Positions 1-10,300 of a DNA stretch of 27,681 nt are shown here, one piece after another. The stretch lies in the NCBI GenBank assembly GCA_000697475.1, contig JNEU01000765.1:1-27681 (forward strand), given 5' to 3'. Every line of letters begins with the position of its first letter. The stretch's first letter is position 1. The notes below the pieces were generated by a model, which saw nothing but the letters and a program-made list of their open reading frames with translations, ran no database searches and was not told where the DNA came from. The translations under genes and the position numbers were made by a program. This DNA is from Lichtheimia corymbifera B2541 (taxonomy: Eukaryota; Mucoromycota; Mucoromycetes; Mucorales; Lichtheimiaceae).

Positions 1-814
1 AGTCTGGTGGATATTGGTCGGAGTGAAGTGGCAGCCTGCAGCCCACAAGCGGCTCCCTTCCTCCTTATTATACATGGCCAATGTTTTTTGCATGAATGTG
101 AAACCTTTTCTGTGGCTGATCCCTTGCCAGTAAAAGGGACATCAAAATAAACTTTTTAGAATCATCGTTTTCTTTCTCTAATTTTGTGGTTGCCTGGTAT
201 CAGAACGACGTGGTCAGAACGGTACAGGAACGCATTATTATATCTTTTATTGTCTACATCTGTCAAAGGACTACCGAGTTATAAGAATCCCCCTTTCCTC
301 ACTTTACATTGTTATTACACCACGTCTGGCACATCACACGTATCATTATTTTTTTCGCGCCCGGACATATATAAATCATTCAACTTCCCAATTCGAAAAA
401 TTTCTGAATCATGTCGTGTTTGGTCTCTATATGGAGCGGAATCCAAGCAGAATACGTAGCAATGCTTAAAAATATATTCGGGGAGGTGTAGAAGAAGTAA
501 TTTGAATCAGAAAGGTGAATAATTTAACCATTGGTCAACAAGCTGTAGGAAAGTCCGATGTCGATGACCTGAGCCGGGTATAGGATAAAAGCATATATGA
601 CATCCAAGGAAGCAAAAAAGTATAATAATGACGCATTCGAGTAGCAAAAACTCTCAATGACTATATCACATCAACATTGTAGTGCAGAGTTCCATCAAGA
701 CTAAATAACAATGACCAACAGCTGGTTGTGCCGAGTTGTTTTGCTGCTAGGTGAAACGTGAAACCGAGATCTTTTTGGGAACAACATTGTTTTATTCATC
801 AAAGGGTCAACTAT
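1..814. other. Left-edge intergenic region
   Basis: I see no supportable gene here. Two forward frames are open from the window edge (one to a TAA at 148-150, overlapping an AATAAA at 146-151), so the 3' end of a gene lying to the left is possible, but the open length is no more than chance allows. The right part is the 3' flank of the minus-strand SPATA20-like gene. No tRNA-like or repeat structure was noticed. Confidence 0.5.
791..796 (-). promoter_or_regulatory. Poly(A) signal AATAAA of the SPATA20-like gene
   Basis: Reading the minus strand, AATAAA begins about 19 bases after the TAG stop at 815-817. The distance is short but plausible for a compact fungal 3' UTR. It has not been tested against transcript ends. 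Confidence 0.45.
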
Positions 815-3800
815 CTATGAGTAATGAGAAGTGAGATTGCTAACAACCTTGTCCAGATCATGAATTGGCATGCCACATGCAAAGTTCTCGCAAATAAAAG
901 CAGATACGCCATTGACATCGTCTGCATTTTTGTTTGTAATATCCCGAATCACAGTATTCTTTTCCTGAAGTACTCCATTGCTTTTTCCAAGCATCACATG
1001 GACAACCAACTTGTTGGGAATGAAGACACGATTGATAGCCTGTTGAAATGTATGCATCCTTTCCATATGCTTATCGTCACCAGCAAGGATGATCTATATT
1101 GCGGAATAAAGATACTCAGAAACCTTGCATGGTCATCACAAGAAGTGGTGCATATATATATATATACCTCCTTAACCCCAATTGTAACGAGCAAGAATGA
1201 TGATACAAAACACGGCATGCTGAATGCAAGTTTGGCCAGCGTTGATTCAAAAGCTTGTATCGTCTTTTGTGCCATATTTGATAGTGATAGGTCTTGAAGC
1301 AATGTACCAAGTATACAGAGATTGGCCACAGAGACGGCATTGCTATCATGCAAAGGTTAATGGTGTTAATCAAGAAACAATTGATATGAACTTACGCTGA
1401 TGGCTCCGCTCCATCTTGCTCTGCATGATTTTTTTTTTCAAAAGTCAGTCAACTTGTCATAGCTAATGCGAGTGATCTACTACATACCATCTTTGAGCCG
1501 CACCAGGATCGATTGGTCGTCTCGCTTTACACTGAAAAATCCACCATTGTCATTGTCGTAAAACAAGTCATTTTGTTTCAGCTGCAGGTCATATGCCCAT
1601 TGGAGCCATTGTTGATCAAATGTCGCCTGGTAGAGATCGATCAATCCCATAATCATATAGCTTTGGTATCCCATGTTAGTATAAGACCAAAAGAACCACC
1701 TATGGATTTGTACTTTACCTGTAGTCATCCAAGAAACCATCGATCGATGATGGACCTTCCCTGTAGCTGCGCAGCAAGGTCTTTTTGCTCTCATCATACA
1801 AATTGTTGCGAATAAAGGTGGCTGCTCTTGTTGCAAGTTCCAGCATTGATGGATCGTCCAAAATACGCGCTGCTTGTGCCAATCCCGAGATCATCAGTCC
1901 TGTCGCAAGAAAGAAAAGCATCAGTATGGTCCGATATATATTGACTGATATTTGCTCACCATTCCACGAAGTCAAAATCTACATGACGCATGTAAAGCTG
2001 TTACTTGAAAGTCCCATTTATCTCTCATCAACTTACTTTATCATCCAGGTGGGGCTTTGGACGAGACGTTTGGCGGTATTCCAGCAGCTTTGAGAGGGAA
2101 TCTTGCAAAATATTCGACACGGATTCTTCAGATGCAGCGAACTTTTGGGCAGTCTCCTTGATCGAGTGTTGTTCGAACAGGACATTCTATGAACCCTTGT
2201 TAGCATAGTACTCCCCCCTCTTATAATTATCATGCGTACCTTTTTCTCAAGTTCATTATGAGGATCTTGTTCTGGATCAACGTTGCCTTGTTCCTTTACG
2301 CCATATCGGTATGAAAACAATGCAGCAGCGTCATCACCCAGTATGTTCACCAATTCTCCAGCCTCCCACACACAGAACGCTCCCTCTAATTACATCATTG
2401 TGAGCATTTATGAATGTGGTTGTTTATTGTCGTTGTACCTTTCTTCTTTGTAGCTTCGGCAGTCGGCAATGAATCGGCATCTTCGGCAGCGTAAAATCCA
2501 CCGTCGCTATGCAAGAGGTCTCGTGACACGTATCGAACAATGTCCTTGACAACGTCAGCGTAAAGCTCGTCCTTGGTGATTTGATATGCCCGTGAATACA
2601 CCATAAGTAGCTGTGCTTGATCGTACAACATCTTTTCGAAATGGGGCACATGCCAATGATCATCCGTGCTATACCTGTTGCAATGTTGTCAGCCGCAACC
2701 ACGCACACCACCATCCCGTCCAAACCTTACCGATGGAAACCACTTCCAACATGATCTACAAGGAGTAATGTCAGCGATTATCCTGGATCCAGTACAGTGG
2801 CATAATCTTACGTACCATGAATACCACCAGCAGCAATTTTCTGCAAAGCAAAACACGATAAGTATGTGTGTGTACGCAACCAATGGTGTTTCCAATCACT
2901 TACGCGAAGAGTAAATAGCACCATGTCGAATGCTTTCCTTGCATCATTGGGTTTATGCTGATAGCCATAGTAGTCAAGAAGGAACAATAATTGCACAGGG
3001 GTTGGAAACTTGGGCGCACCACCAAATCCACCTTGTTTCTCGTCAAAGCTAGATTCGAAATGATCAAATGTATCTTCAGCCGTGCTCCAAGGTGTCAATG
3101 CACTTGTCGAGGATGATCCAGGAGGTTTTGACTGGTATCGATATGGCATGTTAACCCCATATTGAATTCCACACCCATAGGCAACCATGATATCACCTAC
3201 CTCGACATAAGCTTTGAGCTGTGCGACAGTGTTCTTTCCAGCTTGTTTCAGCTTTTCAGGAGAAGCAGCCCAAATTTGAGCAATGCGTGTCAGGATAGTC
3301 TTGAAGCCAGGTCGACCAAACTTGTCATCGGGAGGGAAATAGGTAGCACCCATGAATGGTTGTAGATCAGGCGTGAGAAAAACTGACATTGGCCAACCTC
3401 CGCCGCCTGTTGTCAATTGTACAAATGTCATATAGAAACGATCCACCCCTGGATTTTCCTCGCTATAATATAGAGATGTTGTTGGTAAAACCACAATGTC
3501 CTTGACCATTAGACAATCCACTTACCGATCCACTATAATAACAAGGATGAGTGTTATCGCTTTGATTACTTTTATAAGTTTACTTACCTTTGATATTGAC
3601 AAAATACTTGTTCATGATCTCGGCTACTCTATCGTTTTCGAAAGATTCGTGCTCCATAACATGGCACCAACTACAGTGGAATAAGGATCGCGTCTCTCTT
3701 GTAATATCTCCCAAGCAACTTACTGGCATGTACTATATCCCACACTCAAAAAGATCGGCTTGTTCTCATCGCGTGCTTTTTGGAAGGCCTCTTCTCCCCA

Positions 3801-4153
3801 TGGATACCAGTCAACCTTGGATGAAACATGTATACAATGAGTGTCCCCCCCCCTAAATTCATGCACCGTATCATCCTACTCTGACAGCACCTAACTTACC
3901 GGGTTATGAGCTTGATAAGACATAAAAACGTAATAAAACAAGGCTTTGAGTCAGTCGACTGCACATTCTTAACCAATGACAATAGCACGTACCGTGTTGC
4001 TACAAGTAATCGCAGTGTGTGTGTAATGAGGAGCCCCGGTCAAGACGTTAGACAACACTTGGCACTGGGTCAAGGGCGAATGACACGTACCAGCAAATAA
4101 GGACTCTTTTCGTGAATGAGCCTGTTGGTATGTTCTTGAGTGTTGGAAGTCAT
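815..4153 (-). CDS. SPATA20/YyaL-type thioredoxin-domain protein (DUF255)
   Basis: Nineteen exons join in one frame to 728 aa: 4153-4091, 3999-3993, 3910-3900, 3815-3724, 3670-3588, 3532-3526, 3462-3201, 3131-2904, 2840-2816, 2755-2731, 2674-2439, 2385-2240, 2186-2037, 1978-1960, 1899-1719, 1660-1488, 1420-1396, 1342-1168, 1093-815. The N-terminus reads [18 protein letters not shown] then [11 protein letters not shown], the signature of the DUF255/thioredoxin-like family (human SPATA20, bacterial YyaL). The redox motif C57-H-W-C60 is present. Later come [39 protein letters not shown] and [14 protein letters not shown], typical of the long alpha-helical half, which resembles (alpha/alpha)6-barrel sugar epimerases. 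The length is close to the family norm. The biochemical role of the family is unsettled; a redox or sugar-modifying role would be a guess. The ATG at 4151-4153 is the only in-frame ATG before the conserved motif. Three exons are microexons, listed separately. The gene is followed upstream by a same-strand 606-aa gene. Confidence 0.93.
1152..1166. repeat. (TA)n microsatellite at a splice donor
   Basis: An alternating AT tract sits directly against the donor of the last intron of the SPATA20-like gene (GAG then GTATATATA on the minus strand), so repeat length changes would start inside the 5' splice site. Confidence 0.9.
3526..3532 (-). other. 7-nt microexon (exon 6) of the SPATA20-like gene
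   Basis: The exon TGGATCG lies between acceptor ATTATAG and donor GTAAGTG. With the last G of exon 5 and the first C of exon 7 it encodes Val-Asp-Arg, giving [17 protein letters not shown], where the family normally has KVDREERPDVD. Its flanking introns are 55 and 63 nt. Confidence 0.85.
3900..3910 (-). other. 11-nt microexon (exon 3) of the SPATA20-like gene
   Basis: The exon CTCATAACCCG lies between acceptor ATCAAG and donor GTAAGT. Joined to the preceding 7-nt exon it completes QHAHNP (18 nt, six codons) and hands over in phase 0 to the next exon, which starts GTTGACTGGTATCC (VDWYP). Confidence 0.85.
3993..3999 (-). other. 7-nt microexon (exon 2) of the SPATA20-like gene
   Basis: The exon CAACACG lies between acceptor TTGTAG and donor GTACGTG. 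It supplies Gln, His and the first base of Ala. Without it the protein would lack the start of the conserved QHAHNP block and the downstream frame would shift. This is inferred from splice consensus, frame and family conservation; no transcript was seen. Confidence 0.85.
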
Positions 4154-4339
4154 TGTCGACCGAAAAGAAAAAGAGACGTGGAATGAATGAATGAGTACGA
4201 GAGAAACCCCTGCGGTAAATGAAATTGATGCAAAGCATGAATTTGAAAGTTGATGCACGTCAAAATGATGATTGTATTAAACTATCTGATCTTTGGGGGG
4301 AGGAAGGAAAAGATGTGGGTTCACTACTACTATTAAATA

Positions 4340-6160
4340 TTACTGTTTCTTGCTTCCAGAGAACAGCTTACTAAGCGATGCCTTTTTACTAACAATCGAT
4401 CGCATTACAAAGTTACGTTCCTTGGATGATGACGACGATGTGCCCTTATCGACCGATTTACCCATAATGGTCGCGGGGACTGTAGTAGCTGAGGCAGATG
4501 ACTTTGTGGTGGATGCCTTGATAATGGGAACATCGGGAACCTTGCTGTTGCTGGATGAAGATGCTAGTGATGCTACTTTGGATGGGAAAGATTGGCTTTT
4601 GGGAATAGCAGGTCTTTGTTGTTGTTGTGGGGGTAGATCAGCTTGCATGGATGAAGAAGTTTCACGACGTCGATATCGCCAATTGTCGGGCGGTGTTGAT
4701 GATGATGATGGTGGACTACAACGTGGTGCAAGGTTCTTGCTGATGGGTCGAAAAGCCGAAATACTGGATTCACTTCGCAGGATGGTATCCGTTTGAAATC
4801 CAAAACTTGATGTGGTGGGCGTTTCAAAGACATCTTCTTCCATTGAAGACGATTCATCATTGCTGCATCCGTACTTGTCATCCAAGAGTGCTTTGTCAGG
4901 TGAGCATGCACTATGATAGCTATCAGGTGACCACACTTGTGCTTGACCAGAAGCACCAACACCCGTTGTTGTACTTTCAAGGCTACTGCTATGGCTGGAC
5001 GACAAGAGTCGTGAGGCCGCTGCATCATCAGCATCTCCTGTAGAAAGACTCTTTTTCGCTATCGGATTCCAACAAAACGTGCATATATGCTGTTTATGTT
5101 GGTTGTCGGCCTGGTGATGACTGTGATTAAACCAACTTTTCCATGCATATCCCTCATGGTCTTGGTCGCTGCTTGTAGTACTACTCGAACTAGTACTGCT
5201 GCTGCTGATGCTGATATGACGATTATTATCTTCAGCATCAACATCATTAGCATCGTCATCTTCATGTTCTGGTAAGGGTCGCCAACTCATAGGATAATAA
5301 CGATAGTAGTTGCTGGCAGGTGCAAACTTGTTGGCGCAATTCTCACGTTCCATCAACAATGCTGATTCCGAAAAGTCGGGTGCTGAAGGTGATTGCATAA
5401 GGCGAAAAGGTCGACGAGCCGGCGTCGACAAGGTGGAGGTTGTTGTTGAATATGAGTTGGCAGCTTGTACATTGTTGTTGGATGTAATAGGATGATGATT
5501 ACTAGTGTTGTCGCTACTGCTATCATCGCTCGATTGTTGATACCTACGTAGCAGTGGTGCATGCATTTCATGTTCGTCATCTTCATCCAGTGAGAGTGCA
5601 AGTGAAAAACGAGGGATGGTAATAGCTTCATCAAGCAATGTCTTGCTTTGCAAATCAAATGATGGCATATCAAAATCTGGCTCATCCGTTTTTGCAGGAC
5701 ATTGCTGATGTTGGACATTTAATTCATGCCTCGTAGTCAGCGACCTCTGCATCATTCGCAAACCAAGGATGTTCATGGTACGCACTGCTTCTTCAATGCT
5801 CAAAGAGTCACGTGTATTCCAAGCTTGAGCACAGCTTAGCACACGTTGAGCATCAATCCATTGCTCTTCAAGGAGACGATCAATGATTTTGTTGTTTTTA
5901 GTCAAATGATGGGGCGATGGTGGTGTTGTTGTACTGCTAATGGTGCTGTTGATGGGTGAATGGCGTGACTTGGATAAAAGGTGATCTGTCCATTTGCGGA
6001 CAAGTGCTTCGTATTCATCATTGATGCGTGGATCATATGGATCATGCATAAGCATAATATGTGGCGAAAGTGTGGAGTCGGTTGCTGTACTTGAATGAGA
6101 GGATGGGTGGGAATGGTGTGATGCGTCCTGCGCATTAACTTGATTAGTGGCACAGAGCAT
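4340..6160 (-). CDS. Unrecognised 606-aa disordered protein
   Basis: A single uninterrupted frame of 606 codons from the ATG at 6158-6160. I do not recognise the family. Two short stretches look folded: MLMHDPYDPRINDEYEALV (about residues 36-54) running into a Trp-containing helix, and residues 92-140 (IDRLLEEQWIDAQRVL onward), which look helical. Most of the rest is Ser-, Asp-, His- and Gln-rich low complexity with acidic patches. Residues 360-363 are C-T-F-C, half of a possible metal site, with no clear partner pair. The last 25 residues are basic with a short hydrophobic motif (SLSKLFSG) just before the end. There is no signal peptide or membrane segment. The length without a stop and the low-complexity codon pattern support coding, but the start could lie at Met36. 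A regulatory or scaffold role is only a guess. Confidence 0.8.
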   Translation of the reverse strand: MLCATNQVNAQDASHHSHPSSHSSTATDSTLSPHIMLMHDPYDPRINDEYEALVRKWTDHLLSKSRHSPINSTISSTTTPPSPHHLTKNNKIIDRLLEEQWIDAQRVLSCAQAWNTRDSLSIEEAVRTMNILGLRMMQRSLTTRHELNVQHQQCPAKTDEPDFDMPSFDLQSKTLLDEAITIPRFSLALSLDEDDEHEMHAPLLRRYQQSSDDSSSDNTSNHHPITSNNNVQAANSYSTTTSTLSTPARRPFRLMQSPSAPDFSESALLMERENCANKFAPASNYYRYYPMSWRPLPEHEDDDANDVDAEDNNRHISISSSSTSSSSTTSSDQDHEGYAWKSWFNHSHHQADNQHKQHICTFCWNPIAKKSLSTGDADDAAASRLLSSSHSSSLESTTTGVGASGQAQVWSPDSYHSACSPDKALLDDKYGCSNDESSSMEEDVFETPTTSSFGFQTDTILRSESSISAFRPISKNLAPRCSPPSSSSTPPDNWRYRRRETSSSMQADLPPQQQQRPAIPKSQSFPSKVASLASSSSNSKVPDVPIIKASTTKSSASATTVPATIMGKSVDKGTSSSSSKERNFVMRSIVSKKASLSKLFSGSKKQ

Positions 6161-7316
6161 ACTGTGCTATTGTATTGTGTAAAAAGAGAGGAATGGGGAG
6201 AAAAGAAAGAGATAGGTTATCTATCAACATTGGGAAGCTGCACCAAAATAAAAAGGCCGTTCACTTTTGTCCTTATTAAAACGTACGACGCTCGTCTGTC
6301 AAAGAAATGTTTAATATCCAGGGGTAGGATTTCCAGGGGATATGGGAATCGTCAGATGACCACCATCATCCTAAATCACTATTCCTTTTGATTCGTCGTA
6401 TTGGGGCATCCAATGCATCCTTGATTGTTTGCAAATATCATTCGATGTTATAAATTCTTTTTCTTTTTCTAACAAAGTACTATTGAATGTGCTGATTATG
6501 CATCTGGGGTTCACGGGGTAATATGGTGGCTAGCATTTCTAAAGCTCGCGCATATCAATCACCATTTTTAGTAAATGACCGAAAAGATCGACATGATATC
6601 ACACATCCTTATAGCAAACACCAGGTCCAGTAAAGATCTAACGTGGTGACTGATAATATAGTGCGAAATCATCACTATCAAAAATAGGATGGCTTAGGGC
6701 GAAGTTAGCAATGACCACAATGAAACGAGCCGATTCATTGTGATTGATTATCCATAGGCCCCATCATCACGAGTACAGGTGTCATTATGATTTCGACCAC
6801 GAGTGTTCTCAGTATCTTTTCATCCCTCCCAAATGTCACTGGTTGCAGGTTTTTTGGGCGTCTGGAATAGTTAAGCCTTGTGTGTGGCTCTTTGAAAAAT
6901 CCTTGGTCAATATAAAATATATACAATGATATCAGCCATTGCTTAGCACAAGAGCTGATGGATGGGGCCCATCACATGTTTCCGTGATTAACAGCACCTG
7001 CATGTGTGTACAAATGGATTTTTGTTGTTATGATGTTATGCTCTGACAACTAATAATGTGTTGCTGAAGGGATATGCTTTTATGTGGTTTTAACGAAGGT
7101 TCTATTTATTTTGAGATAACACGTATAGGATAAGTAGCTATTTCTATGATGGTGTGGGTCGATTCAGCAGCTGGCTGGGATGTGTGTCACCTGTCAGCAC
7201 CAACAAGACGCGGCACATGTAAATTTCAAAACGTCGCGTCCGCAGCGCGCCTAACGCGCCTTTTGCATTTCCCCCTTTCTCTCGTTTGAGACACATACAA
7301 CACATACTCACCGACA
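6161..7316. other. Divergent intergenic region between the 606-aa gene and the cohesin gene
   Basis: About 1.15 kb, AT-rich, with no supportable gene; the short open frames here resemble nothing known. It should hold the promoters of both flanking genes. The only striking element is the CGCG cluster at 7209-7258, listed separately. Confidence 0.7.
7209..7258. promoter_or_regulatory. CGCG cluster, candidate MBF/E2F-type cell-cycle element
   Basis: Four CGCG cores (7209-7212, 7235-7238, 7246-7249, 7255-7258) fall within 50 bases, ending 59 bases before the cohesin ATG. Their contexts (GACGCGG, GTCGCGT, AGCGCGCC, AACGCGCC) resemble MCB (ACGCGT) and E2F (SGCGC) sites that drive G1/S genes. Cohesin subunits are G1/S-regulated in yeasts, which fits. 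Binding itself is inferred. Confidence 0.55.
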
Positions 7317-10300
7317 ATGACTCGGCCAAAAGCATCAACCTCATCCAAAGGAAAGGTAAATTGGATAATGCTGCTGCTTACGATAGAGATCTCACTTGGT
7401 TGCTTCTTTTCACTCCATAGTCGGCGGCCAAGTCCAAGGCTGGTTCCAACAGAACAGTAACTGAAATGTTCCAACAACAACGAGGTAGGCAACAAGCTCC
7501 ATGGCCAGAAATCAAACGCTGAATGTGTGATTCTAGTGCTACGCAAGCGACCCATTGTCACATCCGACAATGAAAACTCGAGCAGTGACGAACAAGAAGA
7601 CGACCAACTTGCTTCAAGTGATGATAGTGAAGGCAGCGATAGCGAATTCGAGACCAACTCCAGCAAGCGTCAAAGAACTTCAAAGACATCCGAGAAACGC
7701 AGCAAAGCCAGTGGCAGTCAACGTAGGAGGAAATCGGTTACAGAGGTTTCATTGACACACTCAAGTCAGTTACTGGAGCCTCTTACTGCGGATGGTCGTG
7801 AAGGACTTTATGGTACGTTGGATCCTGTTTATTGATCACCTTCCATAAGCTAACAATGCTTTCAGATCAATTGTCAAAGGAGGACGTGGATATTGATGAG
7901 ATCACCACCGAATGGATCGATAGCTATCGTGCTGATAAGGAGGATGCATTGAGAAATTTGATCAATTTCTTCATCAGAGTAAGTTGTACGGGATAGTTGA
8001 TATAACAATCCGCTAGATATTCATGAATGTATATTTTAGAGCTGTGGATGCATGACAGCTGTGACAGAGGATGCATTTGGCAAAGAAGATATTGCAACAG
8101 AAGTATTACAAGAACTTCAATCTGAGCTTGCAAAGGTATGTTTTCATCGCGTCAAGATATAAAGGGAATTGCAAAGTAACGACATGGAATATATAGCTCC
8201 CACAACCTGAATACCCGATCATTTCCAAATCCAAGACTGGCAAAACCTTCAAACGCAACATTCTGCTATTCTTCAAGACGTTCATGGAACAATGCCAGCA
8301 TGATATCGTCTATGATGGCACCTTTACTGAAACACTACATAATTGGTTGGCAACAATGGCAAGGTAAGTAGTTCGTGAGTGAGTGAGTGAGAGAGAGTTA
8401 AGTCTAACATGCCTACTATATAGCTCGACGTATCGTCCATTCCGTCATACAGCTACTATCTTGACATTCCGTGTATTGGATTGCCTTGCCATCTTTGCCG
8501 AAAAGGTCACCAACGAGCTTGAAGTTGTTCAGCGTCAGCTTCGAAATGAGAGTACAAGAAGTGGTCGTAGCAGGAATGCTGAAAAGAAACGGTTGATGAC
8601 ACAACGTGCTACCACCTTGGAACGTAAGCAAGAGGAATTGAATGAATTCATCGATGATTTCTTTGAAAGGTAAATAGGCTGAGAAGGGTCCAGATGTAAG
8701 ATACTGATATGCATACCCTGTTTAGCGTTTTCGTCCACCGTGCACGTGATGTCGAGCATGTCATCCGCAGCGAATGCATCAAGGAGCTTTGTACCTGGAG
8801 CTTGCATTACTCTTCACACTTTGTCGACAACTCCTATCTCCGATACATTGGTTGGGCATTGAATGATCAGGTAAAAAAGGAACAAAGCGAGACGTTAAAT
8901 ACGGCATATATTGACAATGATATGTATAGCACGCACGAGTGCGTTCTGAAGCCCTGAAGTCCGTTATTCGCATGTATCACGTAGAATCCATTGTGGAGAA
9001 GCTCAAAGCATTCATCTTGCGATTCAAGGCACGTATTCAAGAAATCGCTCTTTACGATATCGATGTGTCGGTGCGTCTTCAAGCCATTGAGCTTAGCCAT
9101 CTTCTTTTCAAGCATCAACCCGACCTCTTTGACAATGACAGCCGTGATTTGCTCATGGGCATCCTATTTGTGGACAATGACAGACTCCAAAAAGCCGTTG
9201 CACCCTTTGTTAAGACTGTGATTGAGGTTCAACTTTACGCACCCGACCTTGAAAAGATGCAAGAAGATATGCAATCCATGTCTGTGAACGATTCATCGAA
9301 TGGTGGTGGTCAAAACTCTGCCGCACATAAAGCCTGGAGCTCATTCAAGTGGCTTGCTACATTGCTGGTTTCCCATATCAAAGCTATCCGTGCCAATGAC
9401 AACAATATGGACACCGAGTCTTCTGAAGCTACCGCTATCGACATCCATCATATTGTGACCACCGTCGTTGATGCATTATGGGTGCACTTGCCTGTTTTGA
9501 GCGTAAGTAGGGAGGATAATGGATGAAGTGCGGGAACTGTTTGTCTCATTGTATGCTATATATAGGATTACAAAGCAATGGCCGATTATCTAAGCCGGGA
9601 TCATTCAAGCAATCAGCAGGATGATAGCTCGATGGACGCTGAGGAGGTGGAGGAGGAATACAGGCTTACGGACCGTGAAGAAGATGTGTTTATCAGTGTC
9701 TTTGTGGCATCCCTCCATTTAATCACTGGTCGTGGCATCGATAAAGCTCACGCTCGTGGCAAGGATAAGAAAAAACAAATGGTATGTGTGCTTGTATATT
9801 GGTTGGTTTATTTATCCTAATGAACCCTTATCTAGGATGAGGCCGAATTGAATGAAAATTGTGCTGCAGTATCCCGCTATCTTGTGCCATTACTTTCCAA
9901 GTTGTTGACCAAGCACAATGACAATGCCAACAAGCTCGAAAAGCTGGTGACTATTCCACAGTTGATGAACTTGGATGCTTATTCTGATCTGCGTATGCAT
10001 CCCGTAAGTGATCTTTCTCTGTCAAATGTCGTTGCTATTATTCACTCCAAGATATCCTAGACCTACGAAGAGCTTCTCCAAACTCTCATCAAAGTATATA
10101 CCGGTGCCACCTTGCCAACACTACTCGAGAATTGTGCCAAGACCCTCCATCATATGAAAGCTGCCACGTTCCTTTCAGATGTCAATGACAAGTTGATGCC
10201 CGAACTTGTTGATAGCGTTGGTGCACAAGTGCGTGATGCTTGCCGTGGCAAGGTATGTTCATGGATTGGATAGCGTCTATAGATTCGATCCTAACATGGT

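Noticed and set aside
1..150. Possible 3' end of a plus-strand gene (49 codons then TAA with overlapping AATAAA)
   Set aside because: An open stretch of this length from an edge is common by chance in six frames, a second frame is also open, and no family motif is visible.
4154..4258. 35-residue in-frame N-terminal extension of the SPATA20-like protein without acidic residues, resembling a targeting peptide
   Set aside because: The extension begins with GTG and contains no ATG; a eukaryotic start there is unlikely.
4293..4796. 167-codon open frame on the plus strand
   Set aside because: It lies antisense to the Ser-rich C-terminal part of the 606-aa gene and shows only repeats of Asp, Leu and Cys arising from that composition.
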